DNA from: Saccharum officinarum
Lineage: Eukaryota; Streptophyta; Magnoliopsida; Poales; Poaceae
Direction: 5' to 3'
Assembly: GCA_020631735.1 (NCBI GenBank)
Contig: CM036159.1
Location: 18,701,511 to 18,765,510, forward strand
Length of the DNA: 64,000 nucleotides
Shown: positions 12,774 through 24,710 of the stretch, in pieces
Numbering within the stretch: position 1 is the first letter of the stretch
Layout of the letters: every line of letters starts with the position of its first letter
The notes under the pieces: generated by a model
The model's input: only the letters and a program-made list of their open reading frames with translations
Told to the model about the DNA's origin: nothing
The model's database searches: none
Position numbers and translations under genes: made by a program

Positions 12774-13705
12774 TTGGGACGCCTTTCAACACCGAGTTGC
12801 CATTTTTGAGTTCGGCTGCATTAGGGGGAAAAGAAAGTCGGCAGTAATGTGACAAATTCTATCTGACAGTGCAATAACATTTTGGTGGTAGAAAACACGC
12901 TGAAGCTTCTTCTTCTTTTTCTTATCCCTGGATGTGAACAGAACTTTTTGAGCGATTGATATGTCACCAGCCAGCTAAGCTTGAGTGCAACGGAGGAAGG
13001 GTCGCTGATTGGGTTGGCTTTGAAGAGCATGTAGTGTCATAGTGTGGGCACTGGACAGAGCTATATACTGGGCGGTGTGAGGCGTTCAGAGATCAAACGT
13101 AGTATATAGCCTGTTCCCAGCCGGCTTCCTAGGTGTGGTCAGCAAGCGATGCATGTGTGGTCCGTGGTCGCGCTGCTAGGGACGGCCACAGCCTACCGAT
13201 AGCAACCCCGGATTGAGCTAAGCAGCAGCAGCAAAAGTTGGTGATAAAATTGCGGGACGTGCTCTAAATCATAACGCCTTGTTTGATGTACACGTTATCT
13301 CAATTCACGTGTGTTAAAGTAGATTAGAATAGAATTAAGCTAAGTTCTATTTTAATCCACTTCAACATATATGAATTGAGGTAGATACACCTGCATCAGC
13401 TAAGTGTTGTGAAAGCTAATTTAGCAACCTAGCACCGGTAGAACCATCCCCGTGTCCTAACGGCAGCCTAGTAAGGCACCTCGTAGCTGTTGTACAGGGG
13501 GGCCCTCCTTCCTCTCTGACGAGGCTGTAAGTACACATGAGATTATGCTAGCTGTAGAGATTATATTTTTCTATATATTATATTATGTTGGCTAGCTATG
13601 TTCATTTGTTTTTCATTTTTGGGTATCGAAGGCTTGTTAGCTTGGAAGAACGCTGTGATTGATCGAACTATCCCACACATAAGTGTGGATGCATCCATGC
13701 CTTAA
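12774..13705. other. Spacer with a MITE remnant
   Basis: No gene seen. About 13278-13402 starts gccttgtttgatgt and contains an internal hairpin-like inverted repeat around attagaatagaatt/agttctattttaatc; it appears to be a decayed relative of the MITE at 13706. The flanking sequence is unremarkable. Confidence 0.45.
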
Positions 13706-13974
13706 GGCTTTGTTTGATGTAGTTAGATTCGTATCAATCCATATGTGTTGGGATAGATTAAGGTCTTATTTGAATGTAGTTGGATTCGCATCAATCCACA
13801 TGTGTTGGGAGGGATTGGAGTGGAACTTAACTAAATTCCACCCCAATCAACTCCAACACACGTGCATTGAGGTGAATCTGACAACATCCAAACAAGTCCT
13901 GAAGTGGAACTTAAACTAAATTCCACCCCAACACATGTGGATTAAGGTGAATCCGACAACATCCAAACAAGGCC
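13706..13974. mobile_element. Tourist-like (PIF/Harbinger) MITE interrupted by a related MITE
   Basis: The outer element begins GGCTTTGTTTGATG and ends CCAAACAAGGCC and is flanked by a perfect TAA duplication (13703-13705 and 13975-13977), as expected for PIF/Harbinger transposition. Without the insert it is about 128 bp. Its two arms are inverted copies around a ccacttcaatccac-like core. Confidence 0.85.
13762..13899. mobile_element. Tourist-like MITE nested in a member of its own family
   Basis: This 138-bp element starts GGTCTTATTTGAATG and ends CATCCAAACAAGTCC, and its arms are inverted copies of each other. It is flanked by TAA (13759-13761) and TGA (13900-13902), consistent with a TAA duplication with one later change. 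Its sequence is closely similar to the element it interrupts. Confidence 0.8.
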
Positions 13975-13977
13975 TAA

Positions 13978-16010
13978 AATGTTTCAATTTCCGTGTGATA
14001 TTGTATGGTCTAGATATGTTATTTGCAATTAGCTTATGGGAAAAACATAAAAATGGACTTGCCCTTAGCGCGCGCACACTTTCCAAACACGATCTTATTG
14101 TCATTTCACATTGTATCCCATCTTGCAATAAGAACGAATCACCTTTGCATGATCACTTATGCTTGAATACTCTTACAATCATGTCTTCATATATCTTCCA
14201 TATTGGCAAAATACCAAACCTGTCGTTGTGATGGTGTGATGCAGATTAAATGGAAGAGAAAGTAAGGAGGATTACCTTAGGGAAGAGAGTCCATGAAAAA
14301 ATACTCACATCATGCATTCATGCGGGTCTGTGACGAATACCTATACCACGCATATCTTCATCAGTGAGAAACGACTCCACCAAGATTGAAGAAGCCCCCT
14401 TTCTTCGTTAAGGAAGACTGGAAGAGGTTAAGGGTTCAGGGCCATAACATTATATTATTATTTGTTTTTTGATATTTATAGATGGGGAAAACAAAAATAA
14501 ATTAGAAAAAAAGCAAAAACGCCAAAGCAAAAAAAAACACCAAAACTAGAATGATGCAGAATCAAACCAAACACGAAAGCAAAAGGGGAAAATACATAAT
14601 GGTGGAAGCGGAACAAAACAAAAATCAGACACATATCAGAAATTGATGGAAGAAGACAAAGAATTATTATCCCTTAGGACTACGACGGCACTTTAGGAAA
14701 TAAAAAAGACGATATGATGAAACTTTCGCTCTTTAATACTGCATATAGATATAGATTTCACGCCCTATGTTTTGTTTCTTTTCTCCATTTGTTCTGATCG
14801 ATTTTTTCCTATATTTGTCCCGTGTTTCGGTCAACATTTTTCGTTCCTATGTATCTTTTTCCTGTTCCACGGGATGCCCCATGTTTCGATCGATGTTCTC
14901 CCTATTTCCCGTCTTGTGTTTCGATTTTTTGTTTCCAATTTCATGATCAACTTTTTTTCCTATATTTAAAGTCGTGTTTTGATCGCTTTTCTATGTTTTT
15001 CTCGATTTCTCACAATCAGTAAATATGAAAATAAGTAGAAGGATAAACAATATCAAAATAAACCGTTAGAAACAAAGAATAAAGACAACATCACAGACCC
15101 TAAAATCTTTATTATAATTTCTAAGAAAGGGGGATGCACAACCAAGTTGTGATTAGGAACAATATTTTTTTATTAGAACCTAATTCAACTCATGGTCCAA
15201 CTAATCAAACTCTGAAAGGAGATTGAACAGTTTATTGTCTAGCCTAAAGAAACATCCCTCTGAAATTACACACATGCACGGGTACAATCTTCAATGAGGG
15301 ACACCACATGTAAAATCAAAAAATGCCTCCCGTCATAAACGTCCATGGACAAACCAGACATGATACAAGACACAAGTTTTTGTTGACCTGATTTAGGGAT
15401 TAGAATTATAGTTTTTATGGGGTTCTCAAAGAAAGCCACAGACCTTAAAATTTAATGCTATCATTCATGGATAGTGTAGAAATTAAAGTTATGATATATT
15501 TACGAGTAAATATTTTTGTGCTTTGCAATGACAGGGGAAAAAAGCTATCAAGATTATATTTTTATTTAATAAAAACATGATAGAGCATTGTCATATTATT
15601 ATTGGCTTAAATTATAGATGTCAACGTCAGATTAAATGAATTACAGATCTTAAATTTTATAGAAAGGAAAAACATAAATAAATATGTAGTATCCTGCATC
15701 ATTGTTTTGACCATGTCGTTTGATAGACTTTCTCTCTCTTTCGTTATACAATGCAATAACACACAGCATTTTTACTAATAATTTATTAAAAAACATACGT
15801 AATAAATTGGATAAAAAATCCACATATAACGATCGTGCCCCCCATGCGCATGTACGTAGGTGTGGGTGGCTCGATGCGTGCCGCGTGCGCCGGACCGGGG
15901 CAAAGGCAGGGGGTACCCCACCCGCCAGCGCCTCCGCCTGGCCCTGCGCATGTGACGTGACGCCCGGCGGGCAGGTCAAGCGGGGGCATCCGCCTCGTCG
16001 TCCTGCCTGC
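13978..16010. other. AT-rich spacer ending in a GC-rich block
   Basis: No gene recognised. About 14770-15010 contains a pyrimidine-rich stretch with loosely repeated gtgtttcgatc/tttcctat units. About 15835-16010 switches to high GC directly before the MULE. The GC-rich composition resumes on the other side of the MULE at 33097, so the element probably landed inside one GC-rich locus. Confidence 0.5.
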
Positions 16011-16020
16011 GACGTCAGGC
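16011..16020. repeat. MULE target-site duplication, left copy
   Basis: GACGTCAGGC here matches GACGCCAGGC at 33087-33096 at 9 of 10 positions, the 9-11-bp duplication typical of Mutator-like elements. Confidence 0.8.
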
Positions 16021-16206
16021 CGTTTTTTAAGCCCTTTTTTCGAAAGATTCTCTCAAATATGCCCCTGGCGAAAAGATTTCAAAAAATAGACCCTTCTCAT
16101 GGCGCCATAGTCGTCGGCGCCAAGATATACCTGCATGGCGCCAGGGTCCTGCCGCCGTGGCGATGACGTGGCAAGGTGCATGGCGCCATGGATCTTGGCG
16201 CCATGC
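16021..16206 (+). repeat. MULE left terminal inverted repeat
   Basis: It pairs with the reverse complement of 32909-33086, sharing cttttttcgaaagatt, tctcaaatatgc and gatttcaaaaaatagaccc. It contains five GGCGCC hexamers at 16101, 16116, 16137, 16182 and 16197. Confidence 0.9.
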
Positions 16207-17919
16207 ACACACGTTTTAGCCACCCCCTCCCACGACTCTTTCTCGTTTTCTTTCTCCCACTCCTCGGGTTTTTCCTCTGTACACTTCGGCCAACCTCTTC
16301 AATCGAGCTATTAGACCGTGAGAAGTTGGATTTTATCCGTCGATCTTCGAGAGCTAGGTATTCTCTCACCCTTCGTTATTTTTTTCGAATCGATTTGGTA
16401 AAATGAAATCATATTCTTAACCTATGAACTTCACATGTCCTTTGTTCATGTGCTTTTAAAAAATCATATGTATTTTTCAACCGTAGGATGCCTAGGCGTG
16501 GAAAAGCTAGAAAACAAAGGTATGCGTAGATCTTTTTCTTCATATAGTAATCCCTTAGTTTTTAGTTTTATTGTTATTTAGTTTGTTATATTAGACTAGA
16601 ATATGTTGAATTATAGCTATGCACGGATGACCGAAAGTCCATACGTCCCAAAGCCGCTCCCTAGCGGTGTACCAATACTCATGTGCTTCTGTGGCGATCC
16701 TTGCAAGGTAGATATTTCAGAAGATGAGGCAATATATAAGCAGAGATATTGGATGTGTTCCAATTTTGCATGGGAGCCTACAGAGCGTCAGCGCCGCAGT
16801 ACATTTATTGTGAGAAATTGCTTTTGTTTATTAATTAATTTGTGTCATATGAAGTTTTGCATATTAATTGGATTTGAAAACTTCTATTTACTGCAGACCC
16901 CTCCACCGCTATGTGATTTTGAGCAGTGGATCGACACTGAGATCAAGGAGGCTGACATACGGCTTCTATAAGGCCTGAAGGAGTGGGATGCGGAGCGCCT
17001 GGAGATATTAGAGAAGAGACGCAGAGAGGAGGCAGCAGCAAATGAGCACAAGGAAGAGGAGAAAATGAGGCGTGTTGCTGCGTGTAGGGAGGAGAGGGAG
17101 AAGAAGCTTGAGCGCGTGCGCAGAGCGAAGGCAGCGATGTGAAAGTCCCTAGTTTGGTTTTGGCTAATTGATGAAACCTAGGACTTACCTTTGTATCTAA
17201 GTGGATGATTTAGATAAAGGTGGTCATTGCATATGAGACATGACATTGACTCATATGACCAAGATGGTGAAGACCAAGATGAGGCTTGGCTCGATGGACC
17301 GGTTGTGAAGGTGAAGGGCAAGTCGAGGCTTCGAAGCGAAGGACCATGCGATGGTGAAGCTTGAGCAAGACTTAGCGCCGACGGACCGATGCAACGGTGA
17401 AGAGCAAGTGAAGTCAAGGTCGATGGATCGAGACGGTCATGTGATGATATGAAGTGGATCATATCATTTGGAGAAACAAAATGGGCTCAAGACAAAGGTA
17501 TAACCATAGGGCCATTTTGTTTTACACTCAAGACACCATAGAGGGTGTGAGTGGTTTAGGATCGATAGCCGAACTATTAAGAGGGGAAGTCTTATCGGTT
17601 ATTCGATGCACGGGTGCCACTAGGTGAATTCATGAAGTACATTGCATGTAGGGCCTAGTGAGCTAATTGGAAAACCTTTGAAAATGATTGAGAAAAAGCT
17701 AACACACAAGCACATGGAGATGTACACTTGATGGTGTTGGCACATTTGCAAAGGTGGCGTTGGTCGCGCTGTGGTTTGCGGGTAGAGAGGGGTTTGGGTT
17801 CCTCTCTCCCTCCCGCCGAGCGTGTGAGCGCGGGATTCAGGCGATTTCGGGGAAATGAAATGCCTATTTTCCACTACGCCAAAAGTCGGAAAAGAAACGG
17901 AGGCGAACGGGGTCACTGA

Positions 17920-18420
17920 GGTGACCGGACGCTGCACCGGACGCGGTCTCGGTATGACCGGACGCGTCCGGTCAGTACAGCGCGGTATCGGGCGCGCGGG
18001 CTAGGGTTTGCAACCGGCGCGTCCGGTCACTCGCGGGACCGGCGCGTCCGGTCATGCGCCCAGAGAAGAACTGCGGTTCGCAAGGACGATCGGACGCGGG
18101 GCGCGTCCGGTCACACACGATCGGACGCGTCCGATCGTTGAAGGAGCTTACTGGACTCCGACCGGACGCTGGCACTGTCGCGTCCGGTCGTTGCGAGGAG
18201 CGCGTCCAGTCGTTGCTTCGCGCGCGCGGTGCTGTGCGACCGACGCGTCCGGTCGGTTGAGCAGCGCGTCCGGTCATAGCGTTTGACCGTTGGCGCGCAG
18301 TGACCGTTGGAGGATCTAACGGTCGCATTTGAAATTTGAGGGACACGTGGACGTCGCAGGGCGACCGGAAGGGGTTGAGCGCGTCCGGTCAGTTTCGACC
18401 GGCGCGTCCGGTCGTCCCGA
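17920..18420. promoter_or_regulatory. CpG-rich palindrome array in LTR U3
   Basis: About ten copies of CGTCCGGTC and several of its complement GACCGGACG occur here, some fused into the 18-bp perfect palindrome GACCGGACGCGTCCGGTC. The same array is present at about 26690-27185 and, diverged, at 8693-9205. It lies immediately upstream of the LTR TATA box. Repeated CpG-rich motifs in Sirevirus LTRs are known; a role in binding or silencing is inference. Confidence 0.7.
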
Positions 18421-18466
18421 AAAAACGGTCAGTGGAGTGGCAACGGCTCTATTTGTTTGGGGTGCT

Positions 18467-18474
18467 TATAAATA
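18467..18474 (+). promoter_or_regulatory. LTR TATA box
   Basis: TATAAATA is conserved at the same place in all three LTR copies (9260, 18467 and 27234). It follows the CpG-rich array and precedes a GC-rich start region. Confidence 0.75.
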
Positions 18475-19396
18475 CTCGTTGGCCGGCCCTTGGGGAGGTC
18501 TCTTGGCATTTCTAACACTCTTGTGCATCCTTTGAGCTAGAGCTACTCCTCCCACTCATCTCTCTTGCTTGATTGCAAATCAAAAGTGAGATTGAGTGAT
18601 CCCAAAGTGCATTGCATAGCTTGAGGGCATCTAGTGGCACTTGTGGGTGGTTTAGCCGGTGGATTTCTTGTTACTCTTGGAGAGTACCGCTCCTAGCCGG
18701 CTTGGAGATTGTTGGAGGCGTTGGCAAGAGAAGGTGATTATTCTTGGCCACCTCCGGTTGTTTGTAAGAGGTTCTTGTGCTTTCCTCGGCGGGACGCCAA
18801 AAGCAACTCTATTGGATTGCGCGTGTCATTGAGTTACCTCACTTGAGAGTGGTGTCTTGCGGTGCCTTGCGGGGCGTGCCTTGAGGGGCAAGTGACTTGA
18901 GGGTCACACCGAGGAACCATCTAAGTGTTGGTCGACACAACCGGTGACGTAGCTTATCGGTGCACAAGTGAACACCGGATGAACAAAAATATTGTGTCTC
19001 TTGTCTCCCGGTGATTGGTCTACATATTGTGTTGTTGTCAATATTAATTGATTGTATATCATCTTGGTGATTGGCAACATCTTCACTCCACCGTCGGTAT
19101 AAGATTCACAATCCTCTCTCTCGCATTTACTTTTACTAGATTATCTTGTGTAGCTCTAGTGGTAGCCTTTTCTAGTAGTTGTTAGCTTGCTCACTAGTGT
19201 AAGTTAGTGACTTAGCACTTGTGTGAACTAGAGATCATAATCTACTAGACTTGTGGATAGGAGGCTTGCATCACAACCTTTGGCTAAGCAAAACTCGCTT
19301 TACGCCGTTTGTTATTCTAACAAGTTTGCTTAGTGGTGCTTGTAGAATTTTTTATAGGCTATTCACCCCCCCTCTAGCCATCTAGGACCTTACAAG

Positions 19397-19409
19397 TGGT
19401 ATCGGAGCC
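19397..19409 (+). other. Primer-binding site (initiator tRNA-Met type)
   Basis: TGGTATCGGAGCC starts two bases after the 5' LTR and matches the usual plant copia site TGGTATCAGAGC with one change. Confidence 0.85.
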
Positions 19410-19454
19410 GTGGTCACCGTTTTAATCAAGGCTTAACATCCTTCGGTGTGAAAA

Positions 19455-21497
19455 ATGGCTCAAATTGTGTTCAATCATGTTGGGGGCAAGCCACCGTTCT
19501 TTGATGGTGTTAGTTCTTTTGCTCATTGGAAGAGAAAAATGACAATGTACCTTGGTTCTATTCATGAGAGAGTATTGCAAGTCACCGAGAATGATTTTGC
19601 TATCATTGATCCCGATCATCTCACCGATGAAGATATAGCAAATAGAACATGCAATAGAATGGCTCTCAATACACTTTACAATAATATTGACACAAAAGTA
19701 TTTGAGGGCATCAAGGATTTGGAATTGGCAAATGAAGTGTGGACAAGGTTAAGTGAAACATATGAAGGCACTAAGGTTGTAAAGAGTGCCAAGCTATATG
19801 GGCTCAAGAGTGAGTTTGAGAACTTCAAGATGAAAGAAGAAGAAGCAATCTTAGAGATGTTTCATAGATTGCAAGTCATTGTGAATGATCTCAAGAGCTT
19901 AGGGCACAAGACTCAAGACCAAGATTTTTGCCACAAGTTCTTGTTGAGCTTACCTAAAAGATTCAAGATGTTGATCATGATGCTACAAAGAGATGGGCTT
20001 GAAACAATGAAGCCCAATGATTTGCTTGGAGAGGTATTGACCTTTGACAAGTATGATCAAGATGTTGATGAGAAGGAGGATGAAAAGAAGAAGAAGACCG
20101 TGGCATTCAAGGCCACCTCCTCAAAGGGCAAAGCTTCAATTCAAGAAGAAGATGACAGCGAAGAAGATGAAGAATTGGAAGTTGATGATGAGGCACTTGC
20201 TCTAGTTGTCAAAAACATTAGCAAAATGTTTATCAAAAGAAGAGGCTTCAAAAAGAGAAATGAAAATTTCAAGAGCAATGAGCAACAAAGGAAGTGCTTC
20301 AATTGTGATAGCACCGAACATCTTCAAGCCGAATGTCCCTATGACAAGAAGAAGAACAACAAGAGGGGCAAGTTTGAGAAGAAGAAGAGAGAGACCAAGA
20401 TGACATTCAAGAAAGGCAAAAATGGTGCCTATGTGATCACTTGGGAAAGTGATGATGAGGAAGAAGAAGAAGAATCATCCAACAAGGCTTTTGCTTCTAT
20501 TGCTATCAACAAGAAGCCATCACTATTTGATTCATCCTCTTCATGCTTCATGGCTAAAGAAGCTAAGGTATTATATGATGAGAGTGATGATGAAAGTGAA
20601 ATGGAATATGCTCATGATAGTGATAATGATAATGAAAATGATGATGATGAACCAACTAAAGAACAACTATATGACTTGATGCAACAAACTAGAGACATAG
20701 CTATTGCCAAGAACAAGGAGTGTAAGAAGCTTTCAATAAAAGTAGCAATACTTGAGAAAGTTCTTAGTGAGCTTAAGACCACTCATGAGAGTCTAGTGGA
20801 AGACCATGAGGATCTTGGTAAGGCTCATTTCAAGCTTGAAAAGGCTCACTCATTGCTACTTGAGCAACAAGAAAAGAAGGAGGTTGTTGTATCATGTGAT
20901 ATAGGTGTTACATGTGATATAATTGATGAATCCTTTAATGAACCTATCATCATGTCAAACTCTAACCCTTCTTGTTGCTCTTCATCCACCACCACCAACT
21001 CTACCTCTACTACTAGTGATGGTTTCACTTGTGATGCCTCACTAATGGTTGAGAATGAGACTCTCAAGAGAGAGGTGGATGAGCTCACTCACGCCCTAGG
21101 CAAGGCCTATGGTGGTGAGGCCCGCTTGCTTAAGTGCTTGGGTAGCCAAAGGTTCTCTCTTAACAAAGAGGGATTGGGTTATACCCCCAAGAAAGGCAAG
21201 TCGGCCTTTGTAACTCCAAAGCCTAGCTTTGTGAAGAGCAATGGTCGGTTTTGCAATAGATGCAAGCAAGTTGGGCACCTAGAGCATAATTGCAATAAAA
21301 AGAACCAAAGCAAGAACCTTGTTAATGCTATACCTTATGATTCTTGCTATGTGCTTACCAAAGGTGTGAAGGGTGTGCAAGCTAAGTTTGTTGGTACACC
21401 CATTGTTGGCCCAAAGAAGAAGGCTATTTGGGTACCAAAGAGCTTAGTTACTAACCTACAAGGACCCAAGCAAAAATGGGTACCTAAGCTTCATTGA
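19455..21497 (+). CDS. Copia gag protein with two CCHC zinc knuckles
   Basis: A 680-codon open frame starting at the first ATG after the primer-binding site. Residues about 1-210 form the copia gag (UBN2/retrotran_gag-like) capsid region, including the WKRKMTMYL and WTRLSETYEGT motifs. An acidic Asp/Glu-rich linker follows. Two CX2CX4HX4C knuckles start near residues 280 (CFNCDSTEHLQAEC) and 600 (CNRCKQVGHLEHNC). The section between them has a coiled-coil-like stretch (about 395-480) and a Ser/Thr run. At 680 residues it is much longer than ordinary copia gag, as in Sireviruses. It packages the element RNA into cytoplasmic particles. The frame is intact. Confidence 0.92.
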   Translation: MAQIVFNHVGGKPPFFDGVSSFAHWKRKMTMYLGSIHERVLQVTENDFAIIDPDHLTDEDIANRTCNRMALNTLYNNIDTKVFEGIKDLELANEVWTRLSETYEGTKVVKSAKLYGLKSEFENFKMKEEEAILEMFHRLQVIVNDLKSLGHKTQDQDFCHKFLLSLPKRFKMLIMMLQRDGLETMKPNDLLGEVLTFDKYDQDVDEKEDEKKKKTVAFKATSSKGKASIQEEDDSEEDEELEVDDEALALVVKNISKMFIKRRGFKKRNENFKSNEQQRKCFNCDSTEHLQAECPYDKKKNNKRGKFEKKKRETKMTFKKGKNGAYVITWESDDEEEEEESSNKAFASIAINKKPSLFDSSSSCFMAKEAKVLYDESDDESEMEYAHDSDNDNENDDDEPTKEQLYDLMQQTRDIAIAKNKECKKLSIKVAILEKVLSELKTTHESLVEDHEDLGKAHFKLEKAHSLLLEQQEKKEVVVSCDIGVTCDIIDESFNEPIIMSNSNPSCCSSSTTTNSTSTTSDGFTCDASLMVENETLKREVDELTHALGKAYGGEARLLKCLGSQRFSLNKEGLGYTPKKGKSAFVTPKPSFVKSNGRFCNRCKQVGHLEHNCNKKNQSKNLVNAIPYDSCYVLTKGVKGVQAKFVGTPIVGPKKKAIWVPKSLVTNLQGPKQKWVPKLH

Positions 21498-21508
21498 TTT
21501 GCTTGTAG

Positions 21509-24500
21509 GTCAATTACAAAGCCGGAGGAAGGCATTGGATTATTGATAGTGGGTGCACTCAACACATGACCGGTACATCAAGAATGTTTGACTCAATCAA
21601 TGACAATAATAGTGGTGTTGATTCTATCACATTTGGCAATAACAAGAAAGGCAAGGTTATTGGCTTGGGCAAGATTGCAATATCAAATGACATGAGTATC
21701 TCAAATGTGTTGCTAGTTGAAAGTTTAGATTTCAATCTTCTATCCGTGGCACAAATATGTGATCTAGGCTACAAATGCATCTTTGGGATTGATGATGTGG
21801 AAGTTATTAGTGTGGATGGTTCAAATGTGGCATTCAAGGGCTTTAGATATGAGAATCTCTACCTAGTTGACTTCAATGCTAGAGAAACTTCTTTGACAAC
21901 TTGCTTAGTCTCCAAATCAAGCATGGGTTGGCTTTGGCATAGAAGGCTTGGTCATGTTGGCATGAAACAATTGAAGAAGCTTACAACTCACAATCTTGTA
22001 AATGGTTTGAAAGATGTTGAATTTGAGAAGAATAAGCTTTGTAGTGCATGTCAAGCCGGGAAGCAAGTTGGAAGCTCACATCCAAAGAAGAGTACAATGA
22101 GCACATGCAAAGCATTTGAGTTGATGCACATGGATCTATTTGGACCAACAACATATACAAGCATAGGCGGCAACAAGTATGGCTTTGTCATAGTGGATGA
22201 CTTCACAAGATTCACATGGGTATTCTTTCTTAGTGACAAAAGTGAAGTGTTTGACACCTTCAAGACATTTCTCACTAGAGTTCACAATGAGTTTGAGATT
22301 AGAATCAAGAAAGTGAGAAGTGACAATGGAAGTGAGTTCAAGAATACAAGAATTGAAGAACTTTGTGATCATTATGGTATTGGACATCAATTCTCGGCCA
22401 AGTACACTCCAAAATCAAATGGCCTAGTTGAGAGAAAGAATAGAACATTGCTTGATATGGCTAGATCAATGCTTCATGAGTACAATGTGAATCAATCATT
22501 TTGGGATGAAGCAATCAATACCGCTTGCTACTACATCAATAGATTATATTGTCATCCATTGCTAGAGAAGACCCCATATGAGTTACTTCATGGAAGAAAG
22601 CCCAATATTTCTTACTTTAGGGTGTTTGGTTGCAAATGCTATATCTTGAAGAAGGGCACTAGATTGGGGAAGTTTGACAAAAGATGTGATGAGGGGTTCC
22701 TACTTGGTTATTCAACTACAAGCAAAGCTTATAGAGTTTGGAACAACTCAAGTGGCATTCTAGAAGAAGTCCATGATGTGCAATTTGATGAAACCAATGG
22801 GTCACAAGATGAAGAAGAGAATCTAGATGATGTTGGTGGAACTCAATTGGTGGAAGCAATGAAGAACATGGACATTGGGGACATTAGAGCAAAGCAAGTA
22901 ATTGATATTCAAGATGATGATAAAGATCAAGTGCTCAATTCACCATTCAAGCTAGTTAGTGACTCTCAAGTGCAAAATTATGGTGCTAGTTCTTCTCATC
23001 GAGATACATCAAGTGATCAACCAAGCTCAAGCAATCAAGTACAAGTACTCCAACCACAACATGTTGCAAGAGATCACCCCATTAATAGTATTATTGGTAA
23101 TATTAGAAGTGGTGTGCAAACAAGATCAAGATTGACTATGTTTTGTGAGCATGCATCATTTGTGTCAACCATAGAACCAAAGAAGATAGAAGAAGCTTTG
23201 AGGGATGCCAATTGGATCATGGCTATGCAAGAAGAGTTTAACAATTTCACAAGAAATGATGTTTGGGAGTTGGTAGAAAGGCCAAATGACTACAATGTGA
23301 TTGGAACCAAGTGGGTGTTCAAAAACAAGCAAGATCAAGATGGCATTGTAGTGAGAAACAAAGCAAGACTAGTTGCTCAAGGTTACACTCAAGTTGAAGG
23401 TCTTGACTATGATGAGACATATGCTCCCGTGGCAAGATTGGAGGCAATAAGGATTCTATTGGCTTATGCTTGTGCACACAACATCAAACTATATCAAATG
23501 GATGTCAAAAGTGCATTTCTCAATGGGATCATCAATGAGTTAGTATTTGTTGAGCAACCACCCGGATTTGAAGATGACAAGAAACCCAACCATGTCTACA
23601 AGTTGAAGAAGGCTTTATATGGCTTAAAGCAAGCACCTAGAGCATGGTATGAGAGGCTAAGGGGATTTCCTTCTCTCTAAGGGATTCAAAATGGGCAAGG
23701 TTGATACTACTCTATTCACCAAGAAGATTGGAAATGATCTATTCATAGTGCAAATATATGTTGATGACATCATCCTTGGATCAACCGATCAAGCTTATTG
23801 TGAAGAATTTGGTGCTATGATGGCCAAAGAGTTTGAAATGTCTATGATTGGTGAACTTAGCTACTTTCTTGGTCTCCAAGTCAAGCAATTGAAGAATGGA
23901 ACATTTGTGAGTCAAGGGAAATACATAAGGGACATGTTGAAGAAGTTTGGAATGCAAGATGCAAAGCCAATTTCAACTCCAATGGGCACAAATGGCAATT
24001 TGGATAGTGATCTTGATGGCAAAATGGTGAATCAAAAGGAATATCGGTCTTTGATTAGAAGTCTACTCTATGTCACCGCATCAAGGCCGGATGTCATGTT
24101 TAGTGTTTGCATGTGTGCTAGATATCAAGCCTCACCTAGAGAAAGTCATCTCACGGCGGCAAAAAGAATATTGAGGTACTTGAAGCAAACAAGAAATGTT
24201 GGACTATGGTATCCCAAGGGGTCAAAGTTTGAATTGATTGGATATTCGGACTCCGACTATGGGGGTTGCAAGATCAATAGGAAAAGCACAAGTGGCACAT
24301 GTCAATTACTTGGAAGATCACTTGTGTCATGGTCCTCAAAGAAACAAAATAGTGTGGCAATCTCTACCGCCGAAGCCGAATATGTGAGTGCGGGGAGTTG
24401 TTGTGCACAATTGCTATGGATGAAATCAACTTTGAAGGATTATGGCCTCAACTTCAAGAATGTGACGTTGCTATGTGATAATAAGAGTGCAATCAAGATG

Positions 24501-24710
24501 ATACAAAACCCGGTTCAACATGGAAGAACAAAGAATATTGACATAAGACATCATTTTATTAGAGATCATCAACAAAAGGGAGATATTGTCATTGAAAGTG
24601 TTGGCACCGATGATCAACTTGCCGATATTCTCACTAAGCCACTTGATGAAAAGAGGTTTTGCAAGCTAAGGAATGAATTGAACATTCTTGATTTCTCAAA
24701 CATGAGTTGA
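21509..24710 (+). pseudogene. Copia pol polyprotein with one frameshift
   Basis: The frame opens at 21509 directly after a TAG and runs to 23680. It encodes protease (HWIIDSGCTQHMTG, active-site Asp-Ser-Gly), the GAG-pre-integrase zinc finger (WHRRLGHVGMKQL), integrase with the copia DDE core (MHMDLFGP, RSDNGSEF, NGLVERKNRT), and the first half of reverse transcriptase up to ALYGLKQAPRAWYERL. At about 23669 one extra C appears, giving a stop at 23678-23680. The next frame continues with the RT catalytic YVDD at 23757-23768 and RNase H (SDSDYGGCKINRKSTSGT, STAEAEYVSAGS) to the stop at 24708-24710. Apart from that base the gene looks complete. Gag and pol are in different frames. Confidence 0.92.

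Larger units (their letters stand above)
17140..19394 (+). repeat. 5' LTR of the copia element
   Basis: 2,255 bp from TGAAAGTCCC to CCTTACA. A TATAAATA box at 18467-18474 marks the likely start of transcription. Upstream of it, about 17920-18420, is a CpG-rich block packed with CGTCCGGTC and its complement. Confidence 0.95.

Noticed and set aside
17920..18420. Regularly repeated palindromes suggesting a CRISPR-like array
   Set aside because: Spacing is irregular, there are no unique spacers of constant length, and the motif is part of a plant LTR.
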